NCBI GenBank assembly: GCA_039820425.1
Contig: JBCBQD010000064.1
Span: 1 to 23,559, forward strand
DNA length: 23,559 bases
Reading direction: 5' to 3'
Source of the DNA: SIO4C1 sp039820425
GTDB lineage: Bacteria > Cyanobacteriota > Cyanobacteriia > Phormidesmidales > Phormidesmidaceae
In this document: one piece after another, positions 8,362 to 15,561 of the stretch
Position numbering within the stretch: position 1 is the stretch's first letter
How the letters are laid out: each line of letters begins with the position of its first letter
Position numbers and translations under genes: made by a program
The notes under the pieces: model-generated
What the model saw: only the letters and a program-made list of their open reading frames with translations
The model's database searches: none
What the model was told of the DNA's origin: nothing

Positions 8362-8696
8362 AGGTTGATGCTGGGCTAATCAAGCAAAGTAGGGACCGAT
8401 GTGTTTATAATCCCCAAGATTTTAGCGGACTGCTCTGTTTAGTCCGTAAGATATCGACGGCCAGCGATCGGTCGCAAGGCCAAAGCCCAGGATTAATGAA
8501 AGTTTCATTGATTTAATCAGGGGACCTGCTAAATCTTGTCACAAGCCATTGGCAGTTATATTCTGGATGGCTAAATACTGAACGTTTTCTGGGAAAGGTG
8601 AGCTGGCGAAGTGGTGAGCTGGCGAGGCAAGCTATTGACCGCCTCACCAGCGCAGCGTACTCACCTATTCACCCCCTCAGCAACCAAAAGAGAATT
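8362..8696. other. Intergenic region with several small inverted repeats and a dispersed repeat copy
   Basis: No gene found. It contains CGGACT / AGTCCG (8426-8431, 8441-8446), a palindrome AATGAAAGTTTCATT at 8495-8509 nested in a longer imperfect one (GATTAAT / ATTTAATC), and the dispersed repeat described separately at 8557-8678. The DNA lies upstream of the minus-strand glycosyltransferase and downstream of the hydrolase, so it likely holds the promoter of the former. Confidence 0.6.
8557..8678. repeat. Dispersed intergenic repeat, copy A
   Basis: The 42 bases from 8557 (core: ggctaaatactgaacg) match the copy at 11644 with only a few differences. They are followed by GTGAGCTGGCGA-type sequence and then, after about 40 nt, by the complementary GCCTCACCAGCGCAGCG and TACTCACC, giving an imperfect hairpin. 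The same order is found in copy B. See also 11644-11805. Confidence 0.8.
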
Positions 8697-9644
8697 TTAA
8701 GACGCGAAAGCCTTCTGAATACGGATAAGAACTTTGTATAGACCATCTGTATGCACCCAGCCAACAAACCCGGCAAACTGACAGGTTTCTTCGGCATCGG
8801 CTAAAAAGACGTGGTGGACCCCCGCCAGGTTTTGCCAGACTCGCAGGGTTAGCCCGTTTGCCAGGGTAGCCCAGATTTGGGCTTTGCCAAAGTCGCGGTA
8901 GTGGGCGTCGGTCATCCCAGGAATAGCTTGCAGCTGCTCTATGACAAGCTCACAGAGCGGATCCGCAGGGCCAGTAAGATGGCCAGTAGGGTGGACGGGG
9001 TTAGCCCAAAAGTTGACGATGGCTGCGGCTACCTCAGGGTGGCATTTTAGACGGGAATGGTGGATGCCGCTGAGCTGAACATACTGGGCATTGCGGAACT
9101 GGGTGCATTGCAGGGTGACGGTGCCGTCGCTGCCGCCGTCAAGGTCGCTGGCGATGATTTGGGTGGGGATTTGCTGGGCGATGCGCTCAGCGATGGGGCG
9201 ACGGTTGGTGCCCAGGTCACGGGCGATGCCAATGCCCCAGCCTAGGGGGTCAAAAATCCGCCCCAGGTCGGCCCCCCCCACGGGGGAGGCCACCAGGGTC
9301 AGAGATTCGATTTGGGGCCACCACTGCGGGTTGCGGTTGAGCACTTCTAACCAGATCAGCCCGCCCATGGAGTGGCCGACGATGCGTTTGGGGATGTGGG
9401 GCGTCCCTTTGCAGTAGGTCGCAGCTGTTTTTTCGACCCGAGCGACCAGGGGCTCAATCCGCCACCAGGTTTTCACAAAGCCCAGATCAGGAGAGACCAT
9501 GGCGGCTTTGCTAGGGGTCAAGACCCGAGCCAGTTTGCTGATCTGGGTATGGGTGTCGGCCCAGCCATGCTGCGCAAACAGGATATAGCTGGGGCTATCA
9601 GCCTCTGGGGAAGTCATGTTGGCAACAGTCACGTTAATGCTCAT
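8697..9644 (-). CDS. Alpha/beta hydrolase
   Basis: A hydrolase of the alpha/beta fold, probably an esterase or lipase-like enzyme in the cytoplasm. From the ATG at 9644 it is 315 residues. The first strand and oxyanion region read YILFAQHGWADTH; the nucleophile elbow is GHSMGG; a likely acid lies in DGGSDGTV and the catalytic histidine in GIHHSRL, so the triad appears complete. About 100 further residues follow the histidine (from about HPTGHLTGP onward) and form an extra domain I do not recognise. The frame is open to 9701, but ATG 9644 overlaps the trmB stop by only 11 nt and ATG 9617 falls 16 nt after it; either is possible and no clear ribosome-binding site decides. It is probably cotranscribed with trmB; no functional link is evident. 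Substrate unknown. Confidence 0.8.
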   Translation of the reverse strand: MSINVTVANMTSPEADSPSYILFAQHGWADTHTQISKLARVLTPSKAAMVSPDLGFVKTWWRIEPLVARVEKTAATYCKGTPHIPKRIVGHSMGGLIWLEVLNRNPQWWPQIESLTLVASPVGGADLGRIFDPLGWGIGIARDLGTNRRPIAERIAQQIPTQIIASDLDGGSDGTVTLQCTQFRNAQYVQLSGIHHSRLKCHPEVAAAIVNFWANPVHPTGHLTGPADPLCELVIEQLQAIPGMTDAHYRDFGKAQIWATLANGLTLRVWQNLAGVHHVFLADAEETCQFAGFVGWVHTDGLYKVLIRIQKAFAS

Positions 9645-10272
9645 TACGCAGAAACAGGGCACGATAGACGGGCTTATGTTGAGCCAGGGTGACCCGCTCA
9701 CGGTCGGTTTGGGCGGCGAGGGGGTTTTCGCTCAGCCACGGGTCTCCCTGGCGATCAAAGCCTTGATGTTCAGCAAAGCGATCGCACATCTCCTGAGCCA
9801 CCGCCGCTATGTCTGACTGTAGCCAAACCCAGCTGCCGTGGGGCATAAACTGGGCCAGTTCTTGAACTAGCTGGGGCTGCACCACCCGACGTTTTTGATG
9901 CCGTTTTTTAAACCAGGGGTCGGGAAACTGGATGCTGACCCGCTGCAAGGGTAAGCCTTCGCCCCAGCTTGCTAGTAAGGGCTTGAGGGAATTGTTGGCG
10001 TTGCAAAAAATAAAGTGCAGGTTTTTGAGCCCCGCCTCGTCGCGACGCCTGAGCGCCTGATCGACCAAGGGCTGACGAATTTCAAGGCCCAAAAAATTCC
10101 AATCGGGGCAGGCTATGGCCATATCCCGGACAAAAAAACCTTTGCCACAGCCAATATCAATGTGGAGCGGCTGCTGGGGCTTGGCATAAACGGTTTGCCA
10201 GTTAGGCGGCTGGGCGGGCTGAGCGTAGGTGTCGCTGAGCGGGTTAACGTGCTGGCGGACGCGGATGGGCAT
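9634..10272 (-). CDS. trmB: tRNA (guanine-N7-)-methyltransferase
   Basis: TrmB methylates G46 in the variable loop of tRNAs using S-adenosylmethionine. The 212-residue reading from ATG 10272 begins MPIRVRQHVNPLSD, the usual opening for cyanobacterial TrmB. The SAM-binding motif DIGCGKGFF is at residues 39-47, GLEIR at 62-66, and the family signature IQFPDPWFKKRHQKRR at about 114-129. The frame stays open to 10410, but that would run into the divergent phosphoesterase gene starting at 10334 and lacks similarity, so I rejected it. The 61-bp gap to the divergent gene holds both promoters. The 3' end overlaps the downstream hydrolase start. Confidence 0.95.
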   Translation of the reverse strand: MPIRVRQHVNPLSDTYAQPAQPPNWQTVYAKPQQPLHIDIGCGKGFFVRDMAIACPDWNFLGLEIRQPLVDQALRRRDEAGLKNLHFIFCNANNSLKPLLASWGEGLPLQRVSIQFPDPWFKKRHQKRRVVQPQLVQELAQFMPHGSWVWLQSDIAAVAQEMCDRFAEHQGFDRQGDPWLSENPLAAQTDRERVTLAQHKPVYRALFLRNEH

Positions 10273-10333
10273 GGGAGGGGAAAAGTTATAGTTTATTAGA
10301 AAACCCTGACCCAAAATTAACAACAGAGGATCT

Positions 10334-11446
10334 ATGACGCTCCAGTTTCGATTTGCCGTGGTCAGCGATTTGCACATTGCCCTGCCCCATACGATTTGGG
10401 ATGCGCCCAATCGGTTTCACCTGGTGGAGGTGAGTATTCCGGCTTTTGAGCAGATTTTAGCGGAGCTGGTGGAGGCAGAGCTGGATTTTTTGCTGCTGCC
10501 GGGGGATTTGGTGCAGCACGGTGAGCGAGATAACCACGCGTGGCTGGTGAATCGGCTGGCTGAGCTACCGTTTCCGGTCTATGTGGTGCCGGGAAACCAC
10601 GATGTAATTTTAGAGGGGGGCTGCGATCGCACCCTATCTCTCAACGAGTTCACCGAATGCTATGGCGACTTTGGCTATACCCGGCCCGCCCAACCCTATT
10701 ACCATTGCGAAATCCTCAGCGGGGTGCATCTGATTGCCTTCAACTCCAACGGCTTTGATGGTGACGGCAATCCCTTTCATCACGGCTACCTGGATGGCGC
10801 CCAGCTCGACTGGCTGGAGGCTCGACTCGCGGAGTTGCAAGACGAATTTGTGATGGTGATGCTGCACCACAATGCCCTGGAACATCTGCCGGGGCAGTCG
10901 CGCAGCGGCATGGGGCGACGCTATATGGTCAAAAATGCGACGGCGCTGACCCAGCGGCTCAAGGCAGCTGGGGTCTCCCTCATGTTTACCGGGCACCTGC
11001 ATGTGCAGGACATTGCCCAGTCAGACAACCTGTATGAAATTACCACGGGCTCCTTGGTGAGCTACCCCCATCCTTACCGTCTGCTGGAAATGGCTCCCGA
11101 CCCAGACGGCCATTGCCAGCTACAGGTGGCCTCCAGTCGGGTCGAGGCGGTGCCTAACTGGCCCACCCTGCAAGCCACCTCAAGAGATTGGATGGGAGAA
11201 CGCTCCTTCCCCTTTATGATGAAGCTGCTGACCGGGCCACCGCTGAACTTGCCCCCCACCGAGGCGGAACTATATGCCCCCAAGCTGCGAAATTTTTGGT
11301 CTGCGATCGCAGGCGGCGACGCCGTATTTGAATTTCCCGAATTTCCCAAACCCCTCCAGCAATATTTCCATCACTTCAGCGCCCTCGATCAGGCGGGCAA
11401 CCCACGATTGATAGACAACCAGGCAGTCCTAAAGCTAAGAAAATAA
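10334..11446 (+). CDS. Calcineurin-like metallophosphoesterase
   Basis: A 370-residue binuclear metallophosphoesterase. The five family motifs occur in order: SDLH (about residues 11-14), PGDLV (about 56-60), GNHD (about 86-89), LHHN (about 177-180) and GHLH (about 220-223). The length and order resemble cAMP phosphodiesterase/CpdA-type and Icc-like proteins, but substrate cannot be assigned. A C-terminal extension of roughly 100 residues follows the GHLH motif. AGAGGA, 5 nt before the ATG, is a good ribosome-binding site and supports this start. It is divergent from trmB and followed by a stem-loop at 11450. Confidence 0.9.
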   Translation: MTLQFRFAVVSDLHIALPHTIWDAPNRFHLVEVSIPAFEQILAELVEAELDFLLLPGDLVQHGERDNHAWLVNRLAELPFPVYVVPGNHDVILEGGCDRTLSLNEFTECYGDFGYTRPAQPYYHCEILSGVHLIAFNSNGFDGDGNPFHHGYLDGAQLDWLEARLAELQDEFVMVMLHHNALEHLPGQSRSGMGRRYMVKNATALTQRLKAAGVSLMFTGHLHVQDIAQSDNLYEITTGSLVSYPHPYRLLEMAPDPDGHCQLQVASSRVEAVPNWPTLQATSRDWMGERSFPFMMKLLTGPPLNLPPTEAELYAPKLRNFWSAIAGGDAVFEFPEFPKPLQQYFHHFSALDQAGNPRLIDNQAVLKLRK

Positions 11447-11449
11447 AAA

Positions 11450-11469
11450 GCCCCGACCAGAGCCGGGGC
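11450..11469. terminator. Stem-loop after phosphoesterase gene
   Basis: GCCCCG (11450-11455) pairs with CGGGGC (11464-11469) over an 8-nt loop, starting 3 nt after the stop codon at 11446. An A-rich stretch precedes it, so its U-tract is on the minus strand, while the plus side continues GCTTTG. Intrinsic terminator is likely but not textbook for the plus strand. Confidence 0.6.
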
Positions 11470-11854
11470 GCTTTGCCAAATCAATCGTGATAAATAATTC
11501 ACCGAGGTCCTACGAACCGTTAGTATATTCAGCTTAGCAATTCACGGGGACACAAAAAAGTCGCCAGTTTGCTTGACAGCGATTCCCAACGAGGCTGCTA
11601 AGGATTGGACGATTTTTATGTCAGCAAACCGTCATAAACTCGCTATACTCTGGACGGCTAAATACTGAACGTCTTCCTGGGAAAGTGAGTGAGTGAGTCG
11701 CTTCGCTTGGTGAGGTGGTAAGGCAGGCGTATTCAACCATTCACCAGTGCAGCGCACTCACCAGCGCAGCGTACTCACCCACTCACCAGCGCAGCGTACT
11801 CACCCAGCACACAAAAAGTCCACCTTTAAGGCGTAGTATACATTGCCTAAAATC
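11470..11854. other. Intergenic region carrying repeat copy B
   Basis: No gene is visible between the phosphoesterase stem-loop and the VOC gene. The first 170 bases show nothing I recognise; from 11644 to 11805 lies the second copy of the dispersed repeat. Confidence 0.6.
11644..11805. repeat. Dispersed intergenic repeat, copy B, with internal 17-bp repeats
   Basis: Bases 11644-11685 match copy A at 8557-8598. Downstream, a GTGAG run is followed by a tandem 17-mer: attcaccagtgcagcgc (11739-11755), actcaccagcgcagcgt (11756-11772) and the same again at 11781-11797, with ACTCACCC after the second and third. The GTGAG and CTCAC parts are complementary, so the RNA would fold into a long imperfect hairpin. 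Confidence 0.85.
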
Positions 11855-12241
11855 ATGAAAATCAATCACATCCACCACGTGGCGATAATCTGCTCTGATT
11901 ACGAGGTCTCCAAGCGGTTTTATACAGAGATCCTGGGCTGCTCGATTTTGCAAGAAACCCATCGGGCTGAGCGGGACTCCTATAAGCTCGATCTAAGGAT
12001 TGGTGACGCGGATACCCTGGAGCTGTTTTCATTTCCCAACCCACCCCAGCGGCTGAGTCGCCCCGAAGCAGCCGGACTTCGGCATCTGGCCTTTGAGGTG
12101 GATGATATCGCCGCAGCGGTCGCCGATCTTCAGACTCAAGGCATCGAGGTTGAGGCGATTCGCACCGATGAGCTCACCGGCAAGCAATTTACCTTCTTTC
12201 AAGACCCCGATGGATTACCGTTGGAGCTCTACGAGCGGTAG
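11855..12241 (+). CDS. VOC-fold (glyoxalase I-like, YaeR/GloA2-type) protein
   Basis: A 128-residue protein of the vicinal-oxygen-chelate superfamily, closest by motif to the SMU1112c/YaeR group. It begins MKINHIHHVAIICSDYEVSKRFY, the characteristic start of that group, so I use ATG 11855 rather than the in-frame TTG at 11843. Both beta-alpha-beta modules are present: TLELFSFP supplies a Glu ligand, GLRHLAFEVDD a His, and the terminal LPLELYE a second Glu, consistent with a metal site. YaeR-type proteins are described as glyoxalase-like with uncertain physiological substrates. The last 27 bases overlap the end of the convergent peroxiredoxin-like gene. Confidence 0.88.
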   Translation: MKINHIHHVAIICSDYEVSKRFYTEILGCSILQETHRAERDSYKLDLRIGDADTLELFSFPNPPQRLSRPEAAGLRHLAFEVDDIAAAVADLQTQGIEVEAIRTDELTGKQFTFFQDPDGLPLELYER

Positions 12242-13006
12242 GTCAGCCAAAAATGACAGGGGGCGACCCATGTTTTTAGCAAAGCCGAGGATGTTGCGAT
12301 CGCGATGCTCATACAGCAACTGCCCTTGGGCATCAAACAAAAATGTCGCACCTCTCTGCGTAAGGTAGGTCGCATTGGGCACATAGGTACCCCAGTGACT
12401 CAGTACTTCGGTCATGTTGCGCAAGCGCAGGGTCGCCAGCTCAAACGGACGCTGAAACCCTTTACCCCCTGCCCGCTCAAAGAACGATCCTTTGATTGCG
12501 GGCAGGGGCGTCCCTCGCACCACCTCATCATCGTCAATCAGTTGGGGCGCGTTGCGATCGCCCAGGTAACCGCGCAACACTTCTTTGAGGGTGCCGGGGC
12601 TGGCAATGCCTGCACACATCAGCATCAAATTGAGCCAGGCGGCCTGGTCTGGTTTGAGCCCCGGCACCTTGAGGGTTAGACCTGGGTACAGCTCCAGCGC
12701 GTGGTGCAGCGCTGCTGTGGGGTCTACAAAGAGATGCTCCGGAGGAAACCCGGTGTAGTCACAAAACTGCTGACCCGAGTTGCGATCGCCAATCCCCACC
12801 GCCCGCACAGTTATCTCTTTTGCCTTTAGCTGGTCAGCCCCCCGCCTGAGCCACCAGGCATATTCTAAACTGTCAAAATCTCCCAGCTGTGGCCATAGCA
12901 AGACGAGCTGTTGGGCAGATGGCTCTCCCCCTTGCAAGATAGAAACAACTTCACCATCACTCACCCGCTGACGCTGGGCTGCTTTCAAAATCGCGTAGAT
13001 ATTCAT
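12215..13006 (-). CDS. Peroxiredoxin-like (AhpC/TSA_2, PRXL2-type) protein
   Basis: A 263-residue thioredoxin-fold protein resembling the AhpC/TSA-like family found in cyanobacteria and plastids. Recognisable pieces are LLWPQLGDFDSLEYAWWL, VRAVGIGDRNSGQQFCDYTGFPPEHLFVDP, and the late GATFLFDAQGQLLYEHRDRNILGFA. I see no CxxC pair; the cysteine in QQFCDYTG could be a single redox cysteine. A peroxidase or redox-chaperone role is inferred from the family only. The start ATG 13006 is supported by a normal family opening. Its 3' end overlaps the facing VOC gene by 27 bp. The neighbours on both sides have no obvious common pathway. Confidence 0.7.
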   Translation of the reverse strand: MNIYAILKAAQRQRVSDGEVVSILQGGEPSAQQLVLLWPQLGDFDSLEYAWWLRRGADQLKAKEITVRAVGIGDRNSGQQFCDYTGFPPEHLFVDPTAALHHALELYPGLTLKVPGLKPDQAAWLNLMLMCAGIASPGTLKEVLRGYLGDRNAPQLIDDDEVVRGTPLPAIKGSFFERAGGKGFQRPFELATLRLRNMTEVLSHWGTYVPNATYLTQRGATFLFDAQGQLLYEHRDRNILGFAKNMGRPLSFLADLPLVELQR

Positions 13007-13094
13007 AAACTCTATTCTCCACTTATTCCCGATTCATGTCTATGCTCTGCTGGTGACAAACTGCCCTAGTGCAACCCAACGGAGAGGTGACCCC

Positions 13095-13616
13095 ATGCGA
13101 AAACTCAAATACTACGTCGCCTGCACCGTAGATGGTTTTATTGCCCACCCAGATGGTTCTTGGGATGGCTTTTTAGCAGAAGGCGACCATGTCACTGACT
13201 ATCTAGAGTCATTCAAAGATTTTGACACGGTGCTGATGGGCCGCAAGACCTATGAAATAGGCTTGAAGGCAGGGGTCACCAGCCCTTACCCCATGATGAA
13301 ACAGTATGTCATCTCTCGCACGATGACAAAAAGCCCGGATCAGGCTGTGGAGCTGGTCTCTGACCATGTGGTGGAGTTAGTCAAATCTTTAAAGCAAGGG
13401 TCCGGTAAGGATATCTATCTGTGCGGCGGCGCGAATCTGGCGTCTGCGCTGTTTGCTGAACATTTGATCGATGAGATTGTTCTAAAGCTGAGCCCAATTC
13501 TCTTCGGATCAGGAATTCCCCTGTTCTCTGAGGATATTAAGCAAACCGATCTAAGCCTGCTTGATAGCAAGATTTATAATAGTGGTGTAATACTGTTGTC
13601 TTATGCTGTAGATTGA
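13095..13616 (+). CDS. Dihydrofolate reductase-family (RibD C-terminal-like) protein
   Basis: A 173-residue protein with the DHFR/RibD-C fold, of the stand-alone YyaP/YwjB type; an NADPH-dependent reductase activity is plausible but the substrate is unknown. It opens MRKLKYYVACTVDGFIAHPDGS, then VLMGRKTYE (about residues 54-62), and late GKDIYLCGGANLASALF and KLSPILFGSGIPLF, which are the nucleotide-binding signatures of the family. The frame is open back to GTG 13053, but ATG 13095 has GGAGAGGTGA just upstream and starts exactly where family similarity begins. It is divergent from the peroxiredoxin-like gene, 88 bp away. Confidence 0.88.
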   Translation: MRKLKYYVACTVDGFIAHPDGSWDGFLAEGDHVTDYLESFKDFDTVLMGRKTYEIGLKAGVTSPYPMMKQYVISRTMTKSPDQAVELVSDHVVELVKSLKQGSGKDIYLCGGANLASALFAEHLIDEIVLKLSPILFGSGIPLFSEDIKQTDLSLLDSKIYNSGVILLSYAVD

Positions 13617-13730
13617 GGGCCATTATCCTCACAGAGAGAAATTTGAGTATTCGTTTTCTTTGACCTTTGGCGTAACAGCAGAAGTTGAATGATAGCAAGC
13701 AGTTATTTCTGGTTAGCTACTGACAACCTT

Positions 13731-13771
13731 AAAACGTGGGCAATCAAAGCAAAACGTGGGCAAATCAAAGC
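13731..13771. repeat. Tandem duplication of about 20 bp across the tetR stop codon
   Basis: aaaacgtgggcaatcaaagc (13731-13750) is followed at once by a 21-base copy with one extra A (13751-13771). The second copy contains the stop codon and last codon of the TetR gene on the minus strand; the first copy is the downstream DNA. A recent slippage event is the simplest explanation. Confidence 0.9.
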
Positions 13772-14340
13772 AAAGCCTTTACTGCCTCATAGGCCAGGTC
13801 TACAGTTCTTTGTAGAGATTGAAAAGATTGATCAGTCTGTGTACTGGCAGCTAATCCGTCGCTGAGGACAACAATCAGTTCGGCTAGCTCATTAGCCTTC
13901 TCACTCGATTGACTATACTCAATCAGCATTGCAGCCACTGCCTTGAGACTTCTGTCACGCTGCTGACAAGCAACCCTAACCAGTTCGGGATGGGTTGTTG
14001 CACATTCGGCCAGCGTTTTAACCCTGAGACAGCCTTTTGGCAGCGCTGGATCCGTTAGGATCGATACGGTTTCATAAAGGTATTGTTTGATAGCGTCCTC
14101 AGCGCTGGTGGCAGAGGCCAAAGCAGCCATAACGCGGGCCTGAAACAAAGCTTCATAACGTTTCAGCGTAGCCTCATAGAGCGCGTTTTTATCTCCAAAT
14201 GCATTGTAGAGACTCGGCTTGGTGATGCCAGCCTCGTGGCAAATATCGTCAAGGCGCACCGCCGTATAGCCCTCTGTCCAGAAGTGCTTTAGGGCAATAT
14301 CAAGCACCTGATTTGAATCGAACTTTCTGGGGCGTCCCAT
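13765..14340 (-). CDS. TetR/AcrR-family transcriptional regulator
   Basis: A 191-residue TetR repressor. The N-terminal helix-turn-helix is clear: MGRPRKFDSNQVLDIALKHF, then DDICHEAGITKPSLYNAFGDKNALYEATLKRYE, with the recognition helix about residues 40-48. The remainder is an all-helical ligand domain containing KGCLRVKTLAEC, typical of the subgroup with a TetR_C_33-like or YxaF/NemR-like C-terminus. It is divergent from a membrane-protein/cupin pair; two palindromes TACTC-N2-GAGTA lie between them, one over the -10 of the divergent promoter and one near the likely -35 of its own. This fits an autoregulated local repressor. The inducer is unknown. No clear Shine-Dalgarno is present before ATG 14340. 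Confidence 0.93.
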   Translation of the reverse strand: MGRPRKFDSNQVLDIALKHFWTEGYTAVRLDDICHEAGITKPSLYNAFGDKNALYEATLKRYEALFQARVMAALASATSAEDAIKQYLYETVSILTDPALPKGCLRVKTLAECATTHPELVRVACQQRDRSLKAVAAMLIEYSQSSEKANELAELIVVLSDGLAASTQTDQSFQSLQRTVDLAYEAVKALL

Positions 14341-14405
14341 CGGTCTTTGGTCTGAAACCTGAATTTCCTAACAGTACCAGTATCATACCCAAAACGAGCC
14401 TTGCC

Positions 14406-14417
14406 TACTCGTGAGTA
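14406..14417. promoter_or_regulatory. Candidate TetR operator 1
   Basis: TACTCGTGAGTA is a palindrome (TACTC, two bases, GAGTA). It sits 65 bp before the tetR start and just upstream of its possible -10 (TATGAT on the minus strand, 14387-14382), where the -35 would be. Operator 2 at 14449 is its exact reverse complement. Confidence 0.7.
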
Positions 14418-14423
14418 AAAAAC

Positions 14424-14452
14424 TTGCAATTTTGCTACCAGCTTTTTATACT
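14424..14452 (+). promoter_or_regulatory. Sigma70-type promoter of membrane protein-cupin unit
   Basis: TTGCAA at 14424-14429 and TATACT at 14447-14452 are separated by 17 bp, an ideal spacing. The -10 overlaps operator 2, so bound repressor would block polymerase. The gene starts 73 bp further on at 14525. Confidence 0.65.
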
Positions 14453-14460
14453 CACGAGTA
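14449..14460. promoter_or_regulatory. Candidate TetR operator 2
   Basis: TACTCACGAGTA, extended by one more pair to ATACTCACGAGTAT (14448-14461), is the reverse complement of operator 1. It overlaps the -10 of the plus-strand promoter. The spacing of the two centres is 43 bp, about four helical turns, so two dimers would lie on the same face. Confidence 0.75.
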
Positions 14461-14524
14461 TAGTATTGAGATGGGCACGATTGAGAAGCCTAATTTTTGA
14501 TTCTGTCGATAGGAGATTAGTCGG

Positions 14525-14959
14525 ATGGTTAAGTCTGCTGCTACACAGCGTATTAAGACTCCACAGGGAACTCAGTTTGCCTGGTATAAGCTGGGTGCTA
14601 TCGCCTATGTTCTCTGGGGTATATGGCATTTGCAGGTGGTTACTAGCCTCTGGGGGCTTGGTAGTACGCTTATTGAACCGGCAGATCTGGGCGTTCGGAT
14701 TCAGCAGGGAGCGTTTCATATTCTGTTCTTTGTGCTGTGCTCAATCTTAGTCGGGGCCTGGTTAAATTGGCGCAACAGCCGCATTGGCTACTGGATTAAT
14801 CTAATCACAATTGGTTGGACTGAAATAGGTCTTTTCTGGCTTTTTATGGTGCCAGGAATTTTTCCTTGGTTACCCAAAGGTTGGATTGGACCTGCACTCT
14901 GGGTGATAGCCGTTGCCCTCACGACACTGGGTCAACTTCGACAGACGACGACAAGATAG
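14525..14959 (+). CDS. Four-helix membrane protein of unknown function, TetR-linked
   Basis: A 144-residue protein that I do not recognise. Four hydrophobic segments are visible: about residues 22-46 (LGAIAYVLWGIWHLQVV), 65-82 (FHILFFVLCSILVGAWL), 89-112 (YWINLITIGWTEIGLFWLFMV) and 120-137 (IGPALWVIAVALTTLG). The N-terminus is polar and basic, so it should sit inside. AGGAG at 14511-14515, 9 nt before the ATG, supports the start. It is the first gene behind the TetR-operated promoter and is followed 40 nt later by the secreted cupin gene, so the two are probably cotranscribed. A role in export or in stress response of the envelope would fit, but nothing in the sequence proves it. Confidence 0.7.
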   Translation: MVKSAATQRIKTPQGTQFAWYKLGAIAYVLWGIWHLQVVTSLWGLGSTLIEPADLGVRIQQGAFHILFFVLCSILVGAWLNWRNSRIGYWINLITIGWTEIGLFWLFMVPGIFPWLPKGWIGPALWVIAVALTTLGQLRQTTTR

Positions 14960-14975
14960 CTGTGACCAACACTTT

Positions 14976-14995
14976 TTGGAACCTATTGGAACCTA
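14976..14995. repeat. Perfect 10-bp tandem duplication before cupin start
   Basis: TTGGAACCTA occurs twice in a row, 4 nt before the cupin ATG at 15000. It occupies the place of the ribosome-binding site; no clear purine-rich site is present otherwise. Confidence 0.85.
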
Positions 14996-14999
14996 CGCC

Positions 15000-15506
15000 A
15001 TGATGATCAAAAGAGTCTTTCTGCTAACCTGTTTTTTACTGACCGTGTCTTTGACGGTGAACATTCCTGCCAATGCTGTTGAGGGTCAGCCGGCTCTGAC
15101 TGCAGATGCCGACCCTTCAGCTATTGACGCGCCAGCGGTTTTCCCAAGTAATATCCAGTGGCAAGCAAATCCAAATGTTGAGGGGGTTCAAAGTGCTATA
15201 GTGGTCGGCGATCCGTCTGGCTCCGAGCTATATGCCCTGGTTGGCAAGATGGCTGCTGAGGTGGTTTTTCCTGCTCATCGTCATCCCGATAACCGCATCA
15301 AGACTGTCATCTCAGGGGTTATGTACTACGGGAGCGGTGAGCAATTTGATACAGAAAATATTCAAGCCTATCCGGCTGGATCAGTGGTTTACACACCGGC
15401 AGGCGTTCCCCACTATATGTGGGCACAGGAGGGTGAGATCATTGTGCAAGAAACCGGATTTGGGCCAACTGGCTTTGAGTTCATCGCTGAAGTCGAGGGG
15501 GAGTAA
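15000..15506 (+). CDS. Exported cupin-domain protein
   Basis: A 168-residue protein with a signal peptide (MMIKRVFLLTCFLLTVSLTVNIPANA, cleavage about residue 26) and one cupin barrel. Metal ligands fit H93 and H95 in FPAHRHP, and H138 in PAGVPHYMW; GVMYYGSGEQF lies between the two cupin motifs. Related cupins bind a metal and may act on small organic molecules in the periplasm; no specific activity can be named. The frame is open back to 14913 inside the membrane-protein gene, but the signal peptide starts at 15000 (a second ATG at 15003 is equally possible). It is the second gene of the TetR-controlled unit. The last codons are acidic (EVEGE). Confidence 0.82.
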   Translation: MMIKRVFLLTCFLLTVSLTVNIPANAVEGQPALTADADPSAIDAPAVFPSNIQWQANPNVEGVQSAIVVGDPSGSELYALVGKMAAEVVFPAHRHPDNRIKTVISGVMYYGSGEQFDTENIQAYPAGSVVYTPAGVPHYMWAQEGEIIVQETGFGPTGFEFIAEVEGE

Positions 15507-15561
15507 GCGAGGTCGGTCCGATCGGCTATGAGGTGGATTATGGCAATGCCATCAATAGCTT

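Noticed and set aside
9057..9816. Several plus-strand open frames opposite the hydrolase and trmB genes
   Set aside because: They are antisense frames in GC-rich coding DNA; the minus-strand genes have full family motifs.
10273..10410. Upstream extension of trmB to 10410
   Set aside because: It would overlap the divergent phosphoesterase start and has no similarity to TrmB; the family start is at 10272.
11739..11805. 17-mer array as a CRISPR
   Set aside because: Repeats are too short, nearly adjacent and have no unique spacers.
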